64,000 bases of DNA from Lucinisca nassula (lineage: Eukaryota > Mollusca > Bivalvia > Lucinida > Lucinidae): contig OY757019.1 of assembly GCA_963580285.1 (NCBI GenBank), positions 65,244,587 through 65,308,586 on the forward strand. Direction: 5' to 3'. Positions 35,780-47,098 of this stretch are shown here, piece by piece. Numbering within the stretch: position 1 is the stretch's first letter; each line of letters opens with the position of its first letter. The notes under the pieces were generated by a model. That model made no database searches, was not told the origin of the DNA, and saw only the letters and a list, made by a program, of their open reading frames with translations. The position numbers and the translations under genes were made by a program.

Positions 35780-35984
35780 AAGAGTATACCCCTTAGACAT
35801 ATCTAAAGAGAAACTACTTTTGCAGGAGTAGCCCCACCCCCTTAAGGTGTATCTATTTCCCTTATGGGGAACTTATAACAGCCGCAGTCATTATCGCAAA
35901 TTTTACGCTTGCAATGCCATTATGGAGTAAGTCCATGCGGCCATGGAAACGAAAAACAACAGAACATAACTACTACTACTCACA

Positions 35985-36296
35985 AAGTGTGGCTGGCTGT
36001 GGTAACTCAGTCGGATGCAGTCTGACTGGTGATAAGGAAGACTCGGGTTCGATACCTACCGGGGTCGGCAACATTCTTTCGTGGAGATTGAATATGAAAT
36101 CTTTTCTATGGTCATTCTCTCCCTTCCGCTGATTCAGGAAGGGCAGGGGTCAGTTTTGGGCGACAGAATGTGCATTGAACTGGTAAACCGCTTACGGATA
36201 AGCCTGCTCAGGAAAAGCGTGGATAGGTACAATGACAGGCCCAAACATGACCTAAATCAGTGTTGACAGGGCCGTTAAATACAAATAAACAAAACT
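35985..36296 (+). repeat. tRNA-derived SINE
   Basis: A box GTAACTCAGTCGGATGCAG and B box GGGTTCGATACC lie in the head. The 3' end 'cagtgttgacagggccgtta' is followed by AAATACAAATAAACAAAA, a typical bivalve SINE ending. The body has 'gcctgctcaggaaaagcgtg'. The 3' end resembles that of repeat S1, suggesting a shared LINE partner. Confidence 0.75.
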
Positions 36297-36444
36297 TGCC
36301 AAGTTTACTTCACACAGATAGGAACAGATTTATATATTCTGAACAGCTTTCGGTACGCTGATAGCTCTAATAATACGTATATGTAAATGTTGGAAAGACA
36401 GTTCTAGAATGTTATTTTCCTCATTTATAAAGATCGCTGGGTGT

Positions 36445-36647
36445 AACGGGCCTCCGTGGCCTAGTCGATAGCATTAGGTCTCTCAACACTGTAGGTTTGA
36501 GCATGGCTCAGGTCACATAATGAGAAGTTCTGCAACGGAAGGTCAGGAGGTTTTTCATCGGGTACTCCAGTTTTCGCTCACCTCTGATTAACGATCGGCT
36601 TGATGTGAGTGAAATAATCTTGAAAGGATCGTAAAACCAAACATTAC
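36445..36647 (+). repeat. tRNA-derived SINE with 16-bp target duplication
   Basis: A 203-bp unit with a tRNA-like head (GTGGCCTAGTCGATAGC as A box, degenerate B box GGTTTGAGC) and a 3' end 'cttgaaaggatcgtaaaacc'. It is flanked by AAAGATCGCTGGGTGT (36429-36444) and AAAGATTGCTGGGTGT (36648-36663), a 16-bp duplication with one mismatch. This fixes the ends. Confidence 0.85.
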
Positions 36648-36663
36648 AAAGATTGCTGGGTGT

Positions 36664-37035
36664 GTAAAAACATTTCATGTCGTTGCTACTAGAATTAACG
36701 TCAGTGCCAAGGTCGAACCTTCTAACTCTAACTCTCCAAATATATAAAATATTTAGGGAGCGAAACAAAGTCATAACGTTGATGGGTCGTTGTTTATTGT
36801 TCTTGAGCCCAGCACAGGTAGCAATAGTTTCTGTTCAAAAACTTCATGACCACTAAGTGACCTGCCACCAGTTACAGACCGAGTTGTTAAAAGATTGTTT
36901 GGCGCATTCGATGGGAGCTATTGTATCTGATAAGCCGAGAGTGGTGTTCTTAATTTCCACTCAATACTTGACGTTTTACTAATCAGTTTCTTTTACAATT
37001 ATATTGTGATCCAGAAAGATATACAAAAGGATTGC
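36664..37035. other. stretch without recognised gene or repeat
   Basis: Unique-looking sequence between two SINE-type repeats. No open frame or internal repeat was seen. Confidence 0.5.
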
Positions 37036-37039
37036 AAAT

Positions 37040-37455
37040 TTCAAGTTTTTGCGGAGGTACCGCTCAAAGAAACTGCCGAGGTTTAAGATACAGTCTGATT
37101 CGCAGCCCTTTTTGTCTGGGCAGGCTTAGATCTTCCTGGGCAGTTCAGCAATACTTCAAAGTTCGGTCGGTTTCAGCTCATGCAGTCCAATATATTGCTC
37201 CTAGGTCTGATCGGCCCCTGTCCATCGGGGATTGAAGAAATAGATTGGGTTGCATGATGCTGCCACGTAGAGCTGATGACGGCCGCACATGAGTAGTGTT
37301 AAATCGCCTAGAAGTTCTAAGCCTGTCGAGGGCAAGTGGCTCGAGTCGGACCGTTCATGCATTTCAACCATTTAGTTTCATTGGGCGACAGATTGGAAGC
37401 AACGTCTCAAAAAAGACTTATACAGTGTTAACAGGACGTTAACAACAAATGATAT
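37040..37455 (+). repeat. SINE-like repeat S1, diverged plus-strand copy
   Basis: Reads 'ggcttagatcttcctgggca', 'gaagaaatagattgggttgc', 'gattggaagcaacgtctc' and ends 'cagtgttaacaggacgttaa' plus CAACAAA. It matches the reverse complement of 15128-15425 block by block with many differences. Confidence 0.6.
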
Positions 37456-37904
37456 AGATAACCAAGGCCCTATAGAAGGCCTGATGACTTCGGAAAAATC
37501 TTTTTATATACCCGTTTGAAAAACAACAACAACAAAAAAAAAAAGGTCGTATTAAGTTATGGGGTTGGTGTCTGTCCGTCCGTTCGAAAACTTTTTTTTC
37601 GTTTCCGTATAACTCCTACTATACAGTTTTTACCCGATCAAGCCTAAAATGTGTATGTAGTAAGGCTAAGATGTGAAGATGTGCCTTAAGTTTCGAGAAT
37701 TACTGTCCACCAAATATTAACAGTTATGACCTTTGAAAAATTCGGTTTACATTTTCGTTTGGTTAAGTTTTGTGCTATACACGTGTAAACCATATGTAAG
37801 TTACATTTAGTTTATACTTGCCATGGCGTTAAACAATTTACCACAGAATACTCATCACTACCTACCCCTCCTGATACCAAGGTCACAGACTTCGAAATTT
37901 TATG
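37456..37904. other. stretch without recognised gene
   Basis: Contains an A-rich run near 37521-37542 and otherwise unique AT-rich sequence. No gene, ribozyme or array was seen. Confidence 0.5.
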
Positions 37905-38280
37905 TGCACGTTTTGTATTAAAAACAGAAGTGGAGGCAATGATCAGGAATCATTACAATCAACCCACAGCTCCCACCAGAGACACCGAAGGGAAAGACAC
38001 ACAAACATGAAACAACAGACCCTAATGGAAACACCAACAGCGGAAAGCCAAAAACACAGTTACTTTCCCATAAAATGGCCAATAGGCTATCAAAAATAAA
38101 ATAACATAAGCGACACAAACATCCAAAGACAACCCATAACAAAACAAACCGCGACAGAAGAACCGCCTTGGAACGGTCAGCGGAAACAAATTCCACTGGG
38201 GGGCTTAAAACTATTTTACATGTCCACAATCCTCGCCCTTACTTCCGTCGCGATTTAGACAAATACTTTGCTCAGTCCGC
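37905..38280 (-). mobile_element. Penelope-like element, diverged 3' region
   Basis: On the minus strand it matches the conserved 3' non-coding end of the Penelope-like copies: 'ccttacttccgtcgcgattt', 'accgccttggaacggtcagc', 'ttactttcccataaaatggc', 'accgaagggaaagac'. It is clearly more diverged than copies 1-3, so it is an older insertion or a sister family. 'cgcgacagaagaaccgc' recurs at about 38327. Confidence 0.7.
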
Positions 38281-38568
38281 ATGAAGGCCTCCAAACTTCA
38301 GACAAACCATAACAAAAATATACCGCGACAGAAGAACCGCATTGGAACGTTTGAAGTTTATTACTTTTATTAAAAAATGCATTAAGTGGGATAATGATAT
38401 CAGCTGACTCAAATCAGAATGTAGACTGGCAAGACCAAACCTATTGGATGCTTTTTGAAAGCAGCCAACTTGTTTTCATAATGGTCTTTGTAGACGTGTC
38501 GGCGTCTTAGCGCAGGTATCTGTGACATTTTGAAATTATTTTCATCAATGGGAGTTACTTCTTGCTAC
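38281..38568. other. stretch without recognised gene
   Basis: No coding frame, array or terminal repeat was recognised between the Penelope-like fragment and the coding-like remnant. Confidence 0.5.
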
Positions 38569-38881
38569 ACTTATATTTACAGCAGAAAAAATTTGGACAA
38601 GGATGGTGTCTTTTCATTAGAATCGGAAAAAGAATCTCACTTTCCTGGTTTTGAACCCTAACAAAATGGTGACACGGGAACGAAACATGTAGGTGCCTCA
38701 AATAATTCTGATGTAGTCGGGTCAGTTGAACCCAATAAACTAGATAGAAAGAAAAGGAAGGCTTGTTTGAAAAACAGCAAATCTTCTGCAGTGTCATCTT
38801 TGACAAAGAGTGGTAATAAGTTGTCACGTTCGGCCGGGGCTGGTTGGCGAAGGCAAAACAAATGGTTAGCAAAAATTAGTT
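38569..38881 (+). pseudogene. coding-like remnant, family unknown
   Basis: One frame reads through most of this stretch with a single internal TAA near 38658. It includes KNLDKDGVFSLESEKESHF, then VEPNKLDRKKRKACLKNSK and SAGAGWRRQNKWLAKIS before the stop. The composition (Lys/Ser-rich, then Trp/Arg) looks like a real protein rather than repeat noise, and there is no tandem structure. It could be a piece of a retroelement Gag or a host exon. Confidence 0.35.
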
Positions 38882-39092
38882 AAACCCCATCCCACCCCAA
38901 CCCCCCACCCTCCCCCCCCAAAAAAATAATAATAATAAAATAATAAGAAACATATTCTTGACTTTGACAATTTATCTCATTATGAATTTGAGACAGATTA
39001 TTGGTCTTGAGAGCAGCCATGAAATGGTGGATGAGGAAGACATTTTTTTGTTTTTGGGGATTCCATGAATAATTTTCCTGAAGTGCATGTAG
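38882..39092. other. C-rich and AAT-rich low-complexity stretch
   Basis: A CCCCACCC-rich run (38885-38922) leads into AATAATAATAATAAAATAAT and then unassigned DNA up to the family M header. Confidence 0.6.
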
Positions 39093-39254
39093 AACTAGAA
39101 ATGTTTTCAGAGGAAAACAATGTCCCCCCACCATAAATATATCTTGAAACAACCATTTGACTTTAATAACTAGGTTAAAGTCACCATAATGTAAGCTGCA
39201 AACAAGCCATTTTTGGCCAAAAACTGATAGTTTTCTTGGGAGCCTTTGACCTTA

Positions 39255-42200
39255 AACAAGAGGGCCATGATGGCCCTATGGCCCTGGATCACTCAACAGA
39301 TTCATAGGGTAACAAGTGAGTCCCGAGGAGCGTCATTATTGGCCCCAGGGCTATAATTTGAATAAGCTTGGTAGCGGTCTAAAAGGTGACGCTTCATACC
39401 AAATATCAAAGACCAGAGCCTTCGGGTTTCAGACAAAAAGATTTTTAAAGGCTTTCCCTATATAAGTCTATATAATAACTGTGGGTCCCGGGGTGGGGCC
39501 ATTTTTGGCCCCGGGGCTATTATTTGAACAATCTTGGTAGAAATGCAAAAGACAAAGCTTCATACCAAATTTCAAAGACCTATAGGCCTTCTGATTTCAG
39601 ACATGAAGATTTTCAAAGGTTTTCCCAATGTAAGTCTACGGAAAACCAGTGGGCACCAGGGTGGGCCCATTTTTGGACCCAGGGCTATAATTTGAACAAT
39701 ATTGGTAGAGGTCGCCTACACAAAGCTTTATACCAAATATCAAAGACCTGAGCATTCTGGTTTCAGACAAGAAGATTTTTAAAGGTTTTCCCTATATAAG
39801 TCTATGTAAAACCAGTAGGCCCTGGGGCTGAGCCATTTTTGGCCCCAGGGCTACTATTTGATCAATCTTGGCAGAGGTCCACTAGACAAAGCATCATACC
39901 AAATATCAAAGAACTGAGCCCTCTGGATTCAGACAAGAAGCTATGTACAGATTTTCTCTAAAAAGGCAGTGTAAAACCAGTGGGCCCGGGGAAGGGGGCT
40001 TTTTTGGCCCCAAGGCTATAATTTGAACAATCTTGATAGAGGTCCACTAGACGAAGCTTCGTACCAAATATCAAAGACCTTAGCCTTCTGGTTTCAGACA
40101 AGAAGATTTTCCCTATATAAGTCTATGTAAAACCACAGGGCCCCATGGGGGGGGGTGCATTTTTGACACTAGGGCTATTATATAATTTGAACAATCTTCA
40201 TTTTTGACCCTAGGGCTATTATATAATTTGAACAATCTTGATAGAGGTCCACTAGATGAAGCTTTATACCAAATACCAAAGACCTGAGCCTTCTGGTTTC
40301 AGACAAGAAGATTTTCCCTATATAAGTCTATGTAAAACCAAAGGGCCCCATGGGGGTTGCATTTTTGACAGTAGGGCTTTTATATAATTTGAACAATCTT
40401 CGGTTTTGACCCTAGGGCTAATATATAATTTGAACAATCTTGAAAGGGGTCCTTTAGATGAAGCTTCACACCAAATATCAAAGACCTGGGCCTTGCAGTT
40501 CATAGAAAGAGTTTTTTAAAGATTTTCCCCATATAAGTCTATGTAAAACCAAAGGACCCGGGGGTGGGGGCAGTTAGTGCTCAAGGGCTATAATTTGAAC
40601 AATCTTGGCAGAGGTCCACTAGATGAAACTTCACACCAAATATCAAAGACCTGGGCCTTGCAGTTTCAGAGAAGAAGATTTTTAAAGATATTCCCTACTT
40701 AAGCCTATGTTAAACCAAAGGGCCCCAGGGCAGGGGCATTTTTGGCCCTAGGACTATAATTTAAGCAATCTTGCTGTTTCAGAGAAGAAGATTTTTAAAG
40801 ATTTTCCCTATACAAGTCTTTGTAAAACCAACGGGCTCAGGGGCAGGGGCATTTTTGGCCCAAGGGCTATAATTTATATAAACTTGGTAGAGGTCCACTA
40901 GATGAAGCTTCATACCAAATACCAAATACCTGAGCGATGTGGTGTCAGAGAAGAAGATTTATAAATCTCTGAATAAGTCTATGTAAAACCAAAGGGCCCC
41001 GTGGTGAGAGCATTTTTTGGCCCCAGGGCTATAATTTGAACAATCTTGGTAGTGGTCCACTAGATGAAGCTTCATACCAAATATCAAAGACCTGGGCCTT
41101 GCGGTTTCAGAGAAGAAGATTTTTAAAGATCTTCCCTATATGAATCAATGCAAAACCAAAGGGCCCCAGGGTGGGGGCAGTTTTGGCCCAAGAGCTAGAA
41201 TTTGAACAATCTTGGCAGAGGTCCACAAATTAATCTACACACCAAATATCAAAGACATGGGCCTTGTGGTTTTTGAGAAGAAGATTTTTAAAGATATCAC
41301 CTACATATGCCTATATTAAACCAAAGGGCCCAAGGGTGGGGACATTTTTGGTCCTAAGGCTATAATTTAAACAAACTTGATAGAGGTCCACGAGATGAAG
41401 CTTCATACCAAATATCAATGACCTGGGCCTTGCGGTTTCAGAGAAGAAGATTTTTAAAGATTTTCCCTATATGAGTCAATGTAAAACAAAAGGGCCCCGG
41501 GGTTGGGGGCTGTTTTGGCCTAAGGGCTATAATTTGAACAATCTTGGCAAAGGGCCACTAGATGAAGCTACACACCAAATATTAAAGACCTGTGCATTGT
41601 GGTTTCAGAAGAAGAAGATTTTTAAAGATATTCCCTTTATAAGTCTATGTAAAACCAAAGGGCCCCAGGTGGGGGCATTTTTGGCCCCAAGGCTATAAAT
41701 TGAACAATCTTCGTAGAGGTCTACTAGATGAAGCTTCATACCAAATATCAAAGACCTGGGCCTTGCAGTTTCAGAGAAGAAGTTTTTTTTTAAATATTTT
41801 CCCTATATATGCCTAGGTAAAACCAAAGGGCCTCTGGGCGGGGGCATTTTTGGCCTCAGGGCTATAATTTGAATAATCTTGGTAGAGGTTCACTAGATGA
41901 AGCTTAATACCAAATATAAAAGACCTGGGCCTTGCAGTTTCAGAGAAGAAGATTTTTTAAAGATTTTCCATAAATAAGTCTATGTTGAAGCAAAGGGCCC
42001 CAGGGTGCAGGCTTTTTGGCCCCAGGGCTATAATGTGAAAATTTTTGGTATAGGTCCACTAGATGAAGTTTCATACCAAATATCAAAGACTGGGCCTTGC
42101 AGTTTCAGAAAAAGATTTTTAAAGATTTTTCCTATGTAAGTCTATGTAAAACCAAACGGCCCCGGGGCAGGGGCAGGGGCACTTTTGCTCGAAGGGCTAT

Positions 42201-42503
42201 AATTTGAACAATCTTGGTAGAAGTCCACTAGATAAAGCTTCATACCAAATATCAAAGACCTGGGCCTTGTGGTTTCAGAGAAGAAGATTTTTTAAGTTTT
42301 CAGTAAAAAAAATCTAATTTTAGCTCCTGTGACCATCCTGTGCAACAGACTGGAACCATTTTTGAACAACTGGGAAGTTTGGTCAAAATTCGATCAGTGG
42401 AGATGAAGTTTGTAAAAAAAGTTTACGCACACAGGCACCCACACATGACGGACAAAAAGTTATCTTAAAAGCTTACTTCGTCACCACCTGACAGGTGAGC
42501 TAA
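39255..42503 (+). repeat. family D array element (copy D6), complete
   Basis: Header AACAAGAGGGCCATGATGGCC then GATCACTCAACAG (a weakened subterminal motif). About seventeen D monomers follow, changing from the 'ccagtgggccc' to the 'ccaaagggcccc' subtype near 40130. The tail has GACCATCCTGTGCAACAGAC and CCTGACAGGTGAGCTAA. It is inserted in family M about 160 bp after its header. Confidence 0.8.
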
Positions 42504-42815
42504 AAACAAACAGTCATTAAAAAGCTCAGATCATAGACTGTAATTAAATATTGTACCGATTTCGACCAACATTCATAAATTCTTAAATCAAGGCATAACT
42601 ATACCAAATTTAGTGGCACAGAGGCCTTTCTGATATTTAATCTTCATCAGTGTGTCTCAACCCCAAAGTTTTGAAACCGAAACGGATGATAGAACAGACC
42701 CAGCAAACACAGCACATCTCCCTCCGAGCACACACCGACCAACGTAGCCTATGAGACAGGTAAGCTGGAGGCATCAGGCAAGAGAGCCCCAAAAGAACAG
42801 GTTTCAGGAGACCTT
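42504..42815. other. stretch between D6 and the family M monomers
   Basis: Begins with a diverged family M-like phrase (ttgtaccgatttcgacc) but the rest is unassigned. No gene seen. Confidence 0.45.
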
Positions 42816-43444
42816 GGCCTTAAGAGTGCAGACAAGCCATTTTTGGCCCAAAATTGACTGTTTTGGGGGGGGGGGGGGGGGGCATGTGACCTTGAAAAAA
42901 GGTCAAGGTCACAAGGTCATCAAAATCTAACCATTGATATACTTAACCAAGTTTGACTATAATTAATAGATTCGTTACTGAGGTAGAGTACTGACAAGCC
43001 ATTTTCGCCCAAAATTGACTGTCTTTGGGGCACTGTGAATTGTAAAAAGGTCAAGGTCACAAAAATCTAACCAAATCTGCGGTTTGTTGTAATGATATAT
43101 TGTACCAAGTTTGACGAAAATCAATCAATTCGTTAATGACATAAGAGTGCAGAAAAGCCATTTTTGGCCCAAAATTGACTGTTTTTATTATTTCTTAAAT
43201 GATATATGTTACAGATAAGCCATTTTTTTGCCCCAAAAGAACAGGTTTCAGGAGACCTTGACCTTAGAGTGAAGACAAGCCATTTTTGGCCCAAAATTGA
43301 CTGTGTGTGTGTGTGTGTGTGTGGGGGGGGGGGCTGTGACCTTTGAAAAAGGTCAAGGTCACCAAAATCTAATCAAGTCTGTGGTATGTTGTATTGATAT
43401 ATTGTACCAAGTTTGACTATAATTAATTGATTTGTTAATGAGGT

Positions 43445-43448
<4 letters not shown>

Positions 43449-43483
<35 letters not shown>

Positions 43484-43800
43484 TCGGGTTTAACGTCACT
43501 TTCAACAATTTTTCAGTCATATCACGACGGTGTCTGGTTGCGACAGGGAGCTCAATGCTCACTTTTATAATGCTGCCTCACTGAAGTATCATGTCCCAGA
43601 CACATTACATGATACCACACCCAGTCACATTATCCTGACACTGGGTCGACCATTCCTAGCTCTACCCCATAAATCTGAGTGCCAAGCGAGGAGCAGCTAG
43701 TACCATTTATAACGACTTTGGTATGTTGTGGCCCAGGATCGAACCCATGACCTCCTGTTCCCCGGAGCGGACACTCTACCAACTGAGCTATCGGGGCCAG
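43449..43800 (-). repeat. tRNA-derived SINE in family M array, with target duplication
   Basis: On the minus strand the head is GGCCCCGATAGCTCAGTTGG (A box region) with B box GGTTCGATCC. The body runs to 'ttgaaagtgacgttaaaccc' and a (CA)16 tail. It is flanked by TAATGAGGTAGAGTG (43436-43450) and TAAATGAGATAGAGTG (43801-43816), a likely target duplication inside a family M monomer. The head is tRNA-like but it is not a functional tRNA gene. Confidence 0.85.
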
Positions 43801-44859
43801 TAAATGAGATAGAGTGCAGACAAGCCATTTTTCGCCAAAATTGACTGTCTTTGGGGCACTGTGACCTTGAAAATGAGGTCAAGGTCACCAAAATCTAATC
43901 AAATCTGCAGTATGTTGTAATGATATATTGTACCAAGTTTGACGAAAACTGGTCAATTTGTTAATGAGATAGAGTGCAGACAAAATGACTGTTTTTGTGT
44001 CGCTGTGACCTTGAAAATGGGGTCAACATCACCAAAATCTAAACAAATCTGTGGTATGTTGTAATGATATATTGTACCAAGTTTGACTAAAATCAATCAA
44101 TTTGTTAATGAGACAGAGTGCAGACAAGCCTTTTTTTGGCCAAAAAAGGAATGTTTTGGGGTCGCTGTGACCTGGAAAATGAGGTCAAGGTCACCAAGAT
44201 CTAATCAAATCTGCAGTATGTTGTAATGATATATTGTACCAAGTTTTACTAAAATTACTCAATTTGATAATGAGATAGAGCGCAGAAAAGCCATTTGTGT
44301 CTAAAAAATGACTGTTTTGGGGTCACTGTGAAAGGTCACCAAAATCTAATCTAATCTAATCCATGCAAGTTTTGTTGTATGTAGTAAAGATATATTGTAC
44401 CAAGCCTGACTAAAAATACTCAATTCGATAATGGGATAGAGTGCAGACAAGCCATTTTTGGCCCTAAAAATCACCGTTTTTGGGTTGCTGTGAAAATGAG
44501 GTCAAGGTCACCAAAATCTAACCAAATCTCCGGTATGTTGTAATGATATATTGTACTAAGTTTGACTAAAATTACTCTATTCGTTAATGAGATAGAGTGC
44601 AGACAAGCCATTTTTGGCCCCAAAATGACAGTTTTGGGGTCGCTGTAACCTTGAAAATGAGGTCAAGGTCACCATGACCGTATGTCTGTTTTCCCCCATC
44701 ATAGTGATGTGGTTATGCAGGTTTGGTCAAAATCCATTAGGTTCATGAGATATAGTGCTCCAAACAGGCTACTCAGTCGCTGACGCCGACGCAAACGAGA
44801 TCCGCACCAAAAACAATATGTCCCCCTCCCCTCTGCTGGGGGGACATAATTTGAGAACA

Positions 44860-45370
44860 ATGGGCCCGACAGTGATGTTGAGGTTTTTCCAACACTGGAG
44901 AATATTCCCCCAAAGCCATGCATTAAGCACCCATTAAGATCCATTGAAAATGAGATTAATAGTGCACTGTTTGAGTCTGGGAGTACCAAAGCTCTCTGTT
45001 GTCCACAACGAAATTGTGACGGTTTTACATGGCAGTAACCTGAATTGAAAATACATGTGTACCTCAGAAAGGTCAGCCTATTTCATCATCATTTGCATCT
45101 CTCATTAACGTCGCATGTACCTCACTGTGATACTGAGGATATTATTAACAAGTATAAATTGCCATAAAATTGTGACAAGTTAGCACCCCCATTAGTAAAT
45201 GGTAAAATTTGAAGTGAAATTCACAAAAAAAGCTCAGACATATGATAATGCTTATAAAGAAGTTTAGTCTCTTATTGACTCTGGGGTTTCTCCAATTTTG
45301 GAACTGCTTAATGTGCTAAAGAGTCAGAATGAATCCATTTCAAAGGTAAGAACATTAATTTCTGACTCTA
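44860..45370 (+). pseudogene. coding-like remnant upstream of Penelope-like copy 1
   Basis: Readable pieces in changing frames include PLRSIENEINSALFESGS, FHHHLHLSLTSHVPHCDTED and LIDSGVSPILELLNVLKSQN, separated by stops. They look like a decayed protein rather than array sequence. They end where the reverse transcriptase text starts, so they may belong to the 5' part of the same retroelement or to an invaded gene. The family is not recognised. Confidence 0.4.
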
Positions 45371-47098
45371 TTCTGATTTCAGGAAGAAATCTGTTTTGGT
45401 CTATAAAAAAATTCGAATGAGGTTTTAAATTAATTGAAATCCAGATGTTTTCGTGCTTCAAGTCTGTCTACTTACGATTTTTCCACTCTTTTTACACTAC
45501 ACTTCCCCATAATCTTATAAAAGAAAAGCTTAATGATTTAATTGAATGGGCTTTTCACAGAGAAGATTCTCTCTATCTTGCATGTAATGTCAAAAACATT
45601 TTTCACTTCTTTAGAGCATAAGAATTATACACTTTGGTCATGTCAGAAAGTGTGTGATGCCCTCACCTTTCTACTTGACAATATTTATATTAATTTCGGT
45701 ACAAAGTTATTTAGACAAATTGTGGGTATTCCGATGGCTGATCTGTTCTTGTGTTGTTATGAAAGAGACTTCATGCTGTCGCTTTCCATTGATAACCAAT
45801 CTGAAATTATTGAAGCTTTTAGTTCTACTTCTAGATATTTAGATGATTTATTAACTATTGACAATACTTACTTTAATGGTTTGATCAGTCAGAGTTATCC
45901 CCTAGAACTTCAGTTAAACAAGGCAAATTCCTCTGATACCGAGGCCCCCTTTTTTGATTTACATTTATCTATTGTAGATGGATTTGTTTCTTGCAAAATT
46001 TATGATAAACGTGATGATTTTGATTTCGAGATTGTAAATTTTTCAGTTTTTGGACGGTGATGTTCCTCGTGCGACATCGTACGGGGTTTATATTTAGCAG
46101 TTAATTCGATTCGCTAGAGTGTCTAGTCATGTATCTGACTTCAACTATCGTAATAAATTATTAACGGCTAAACTTCTTAATCAGGGGTATCGGTATCATA
46201 AACTACGTAAAGCCTTTTCTAAGTTTTATAGACATCATTCTGATTTGGTTTCAAAATTCAATGTTGGACTTAAAACACTTCTGCAACATGGCCAAACTCA
46301 ACCCGAATTCTATGGTGACTTGGTATATAAATTTAGAAAAATACATGCCTGTAATGGCTTTAGTACCCGATTTCGTAAAATCGTTCGTCGATATATAAAG
46401 ATTGGGTACAACATAAATGTTATAAAACAGACTGCATGCATGGTGGTTAACCCAATCACGGTTGGCAACTTTGCTACCCTCTTTGATTGCACACAGTTGG
46501 GTCGGGCTTAAGATTATACTACAGTTCAAGCGTAAGAGCATAAATGGAATTTTATTTTATTTTAGTATTCTTTATGTTGGTTGGCGCCGAATGCTCTGTC
46601 TTTGGTCGGGCCCCTAGGAGTCTAACTGTTGGTTTTCTTTTGCTCCAGCAATTCTGTTGTTTTATGCTGTCGAGTCCTCAACCTTGTTTCATCTCTGTTG
46701 GTTTTTAATTTGTATGTTCTCGGAGATGTTACACTGATGAGTTAGAAAGCCTTCATGCGGACTAAACAAAATTAGTGTATAGCGCGGCAGAGGTAAGGGC
46801 AAGGATTATGGCCATGTAAAATCGATTTAAGCCCCCACCCCCAAGTGGTATTCTTTCCACTGACCGTTCCAAGGCGGTTCTTCTGTGGCGGTTTATTTAT
46901 GTTGTTGTTTGTTACTTACTTGTGTCTTTTTATTTTGGATGGCCATTTTGTGGGAAAGTAACTGTCCTTATGGCCTTCCTTTGTTTAGGCTTCCATTATG
47001 GTCTGGTCGCTTCATGTTTGTGTTTTTTTCCCTTTGGTGTCTTTGATGGGTGGAGTAAGTTAATTGTATCGATTCCTGATCTTTGTTTTACTTCTACT
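45371..47098 (+). pseudogene. Penelope-like reverse transcriptase, copy 1
   Basis: Frames 45542-46060 and 46119-46511 carry GTKLFRQIVGIPM (motif B), RYLDDLL (catalytic YLDD, 45836-45847), APFFDLHLSIVDGFVSCKIY and, after a frameshift near 46055, RNKLLTAKLLNQGYRYHKLR. Eight residues after GIPM are missing compared with copy 2, so the catalytic fold is damaged. A conserved non-coding 3' region (46515-47098) ends 'tttgttttacttctact'. I assign Penelope-like from the RT layout; a LINE-type RT is the alternative. Confidence 0.65.

Larger units (their letters stand above)
34923..35864. mobile_element. inverted-repeat element enclosing a hammerhead tandem
   Basis: Left TAAGGGAAATGGATACACCT and right AGGTGTATCTATTTCCCTTA are inverted with one mismatch over 20 bp, about 940 bp apart. 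The interior holds the hammerhead-bearing repeat (35181-35620) and a hairpin (35739-35779). No transposase frame. It is probably a non-autonomous DNA transposon that later received the ribozyme element. Confidence 0.7.
39093..44851 (+). repeat. family M array element split by D6 and a SINE
   Basis: Header AACTAGAAATGTTTTCAGAGG then AATGTCCCCCCACC. After the inserted D element (39255-42503), monomers of about 160 bp continue from about 42820 ('cagacaagccatttttggcc', 'ggtcaaggtcaccaaaatct', 'atgatatattgtaccaagtt'). The tail has 'gctgacgccgacgcaaac' and GGGGGGACAT, the inverse of ATGTCCCCCC. A (G)n run and a (TG)n run lie inside. Confidence 0.75.

Noticed and set aside
37478..37500. CTGATGACTTCGGAAAA resembling a hammerhead core
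   Set aside because: There is no GAAA in the right position and no flanking stem I.
43741..43800. tRNA gene on the minus strand
   Set aside because: A and B boxes are present, but the sequence continues into a SINE body with a microsatellite tail and target duplication; it does not form a full tRNA.
46731..46765. possible hammerhead core CTGATGA...GAAA in the Penelope-like 3' region
   Set aside because: Only four bases separate the two core motifs, so stem II cannot form, and the sister copy at about 58845 lacks GAAA.
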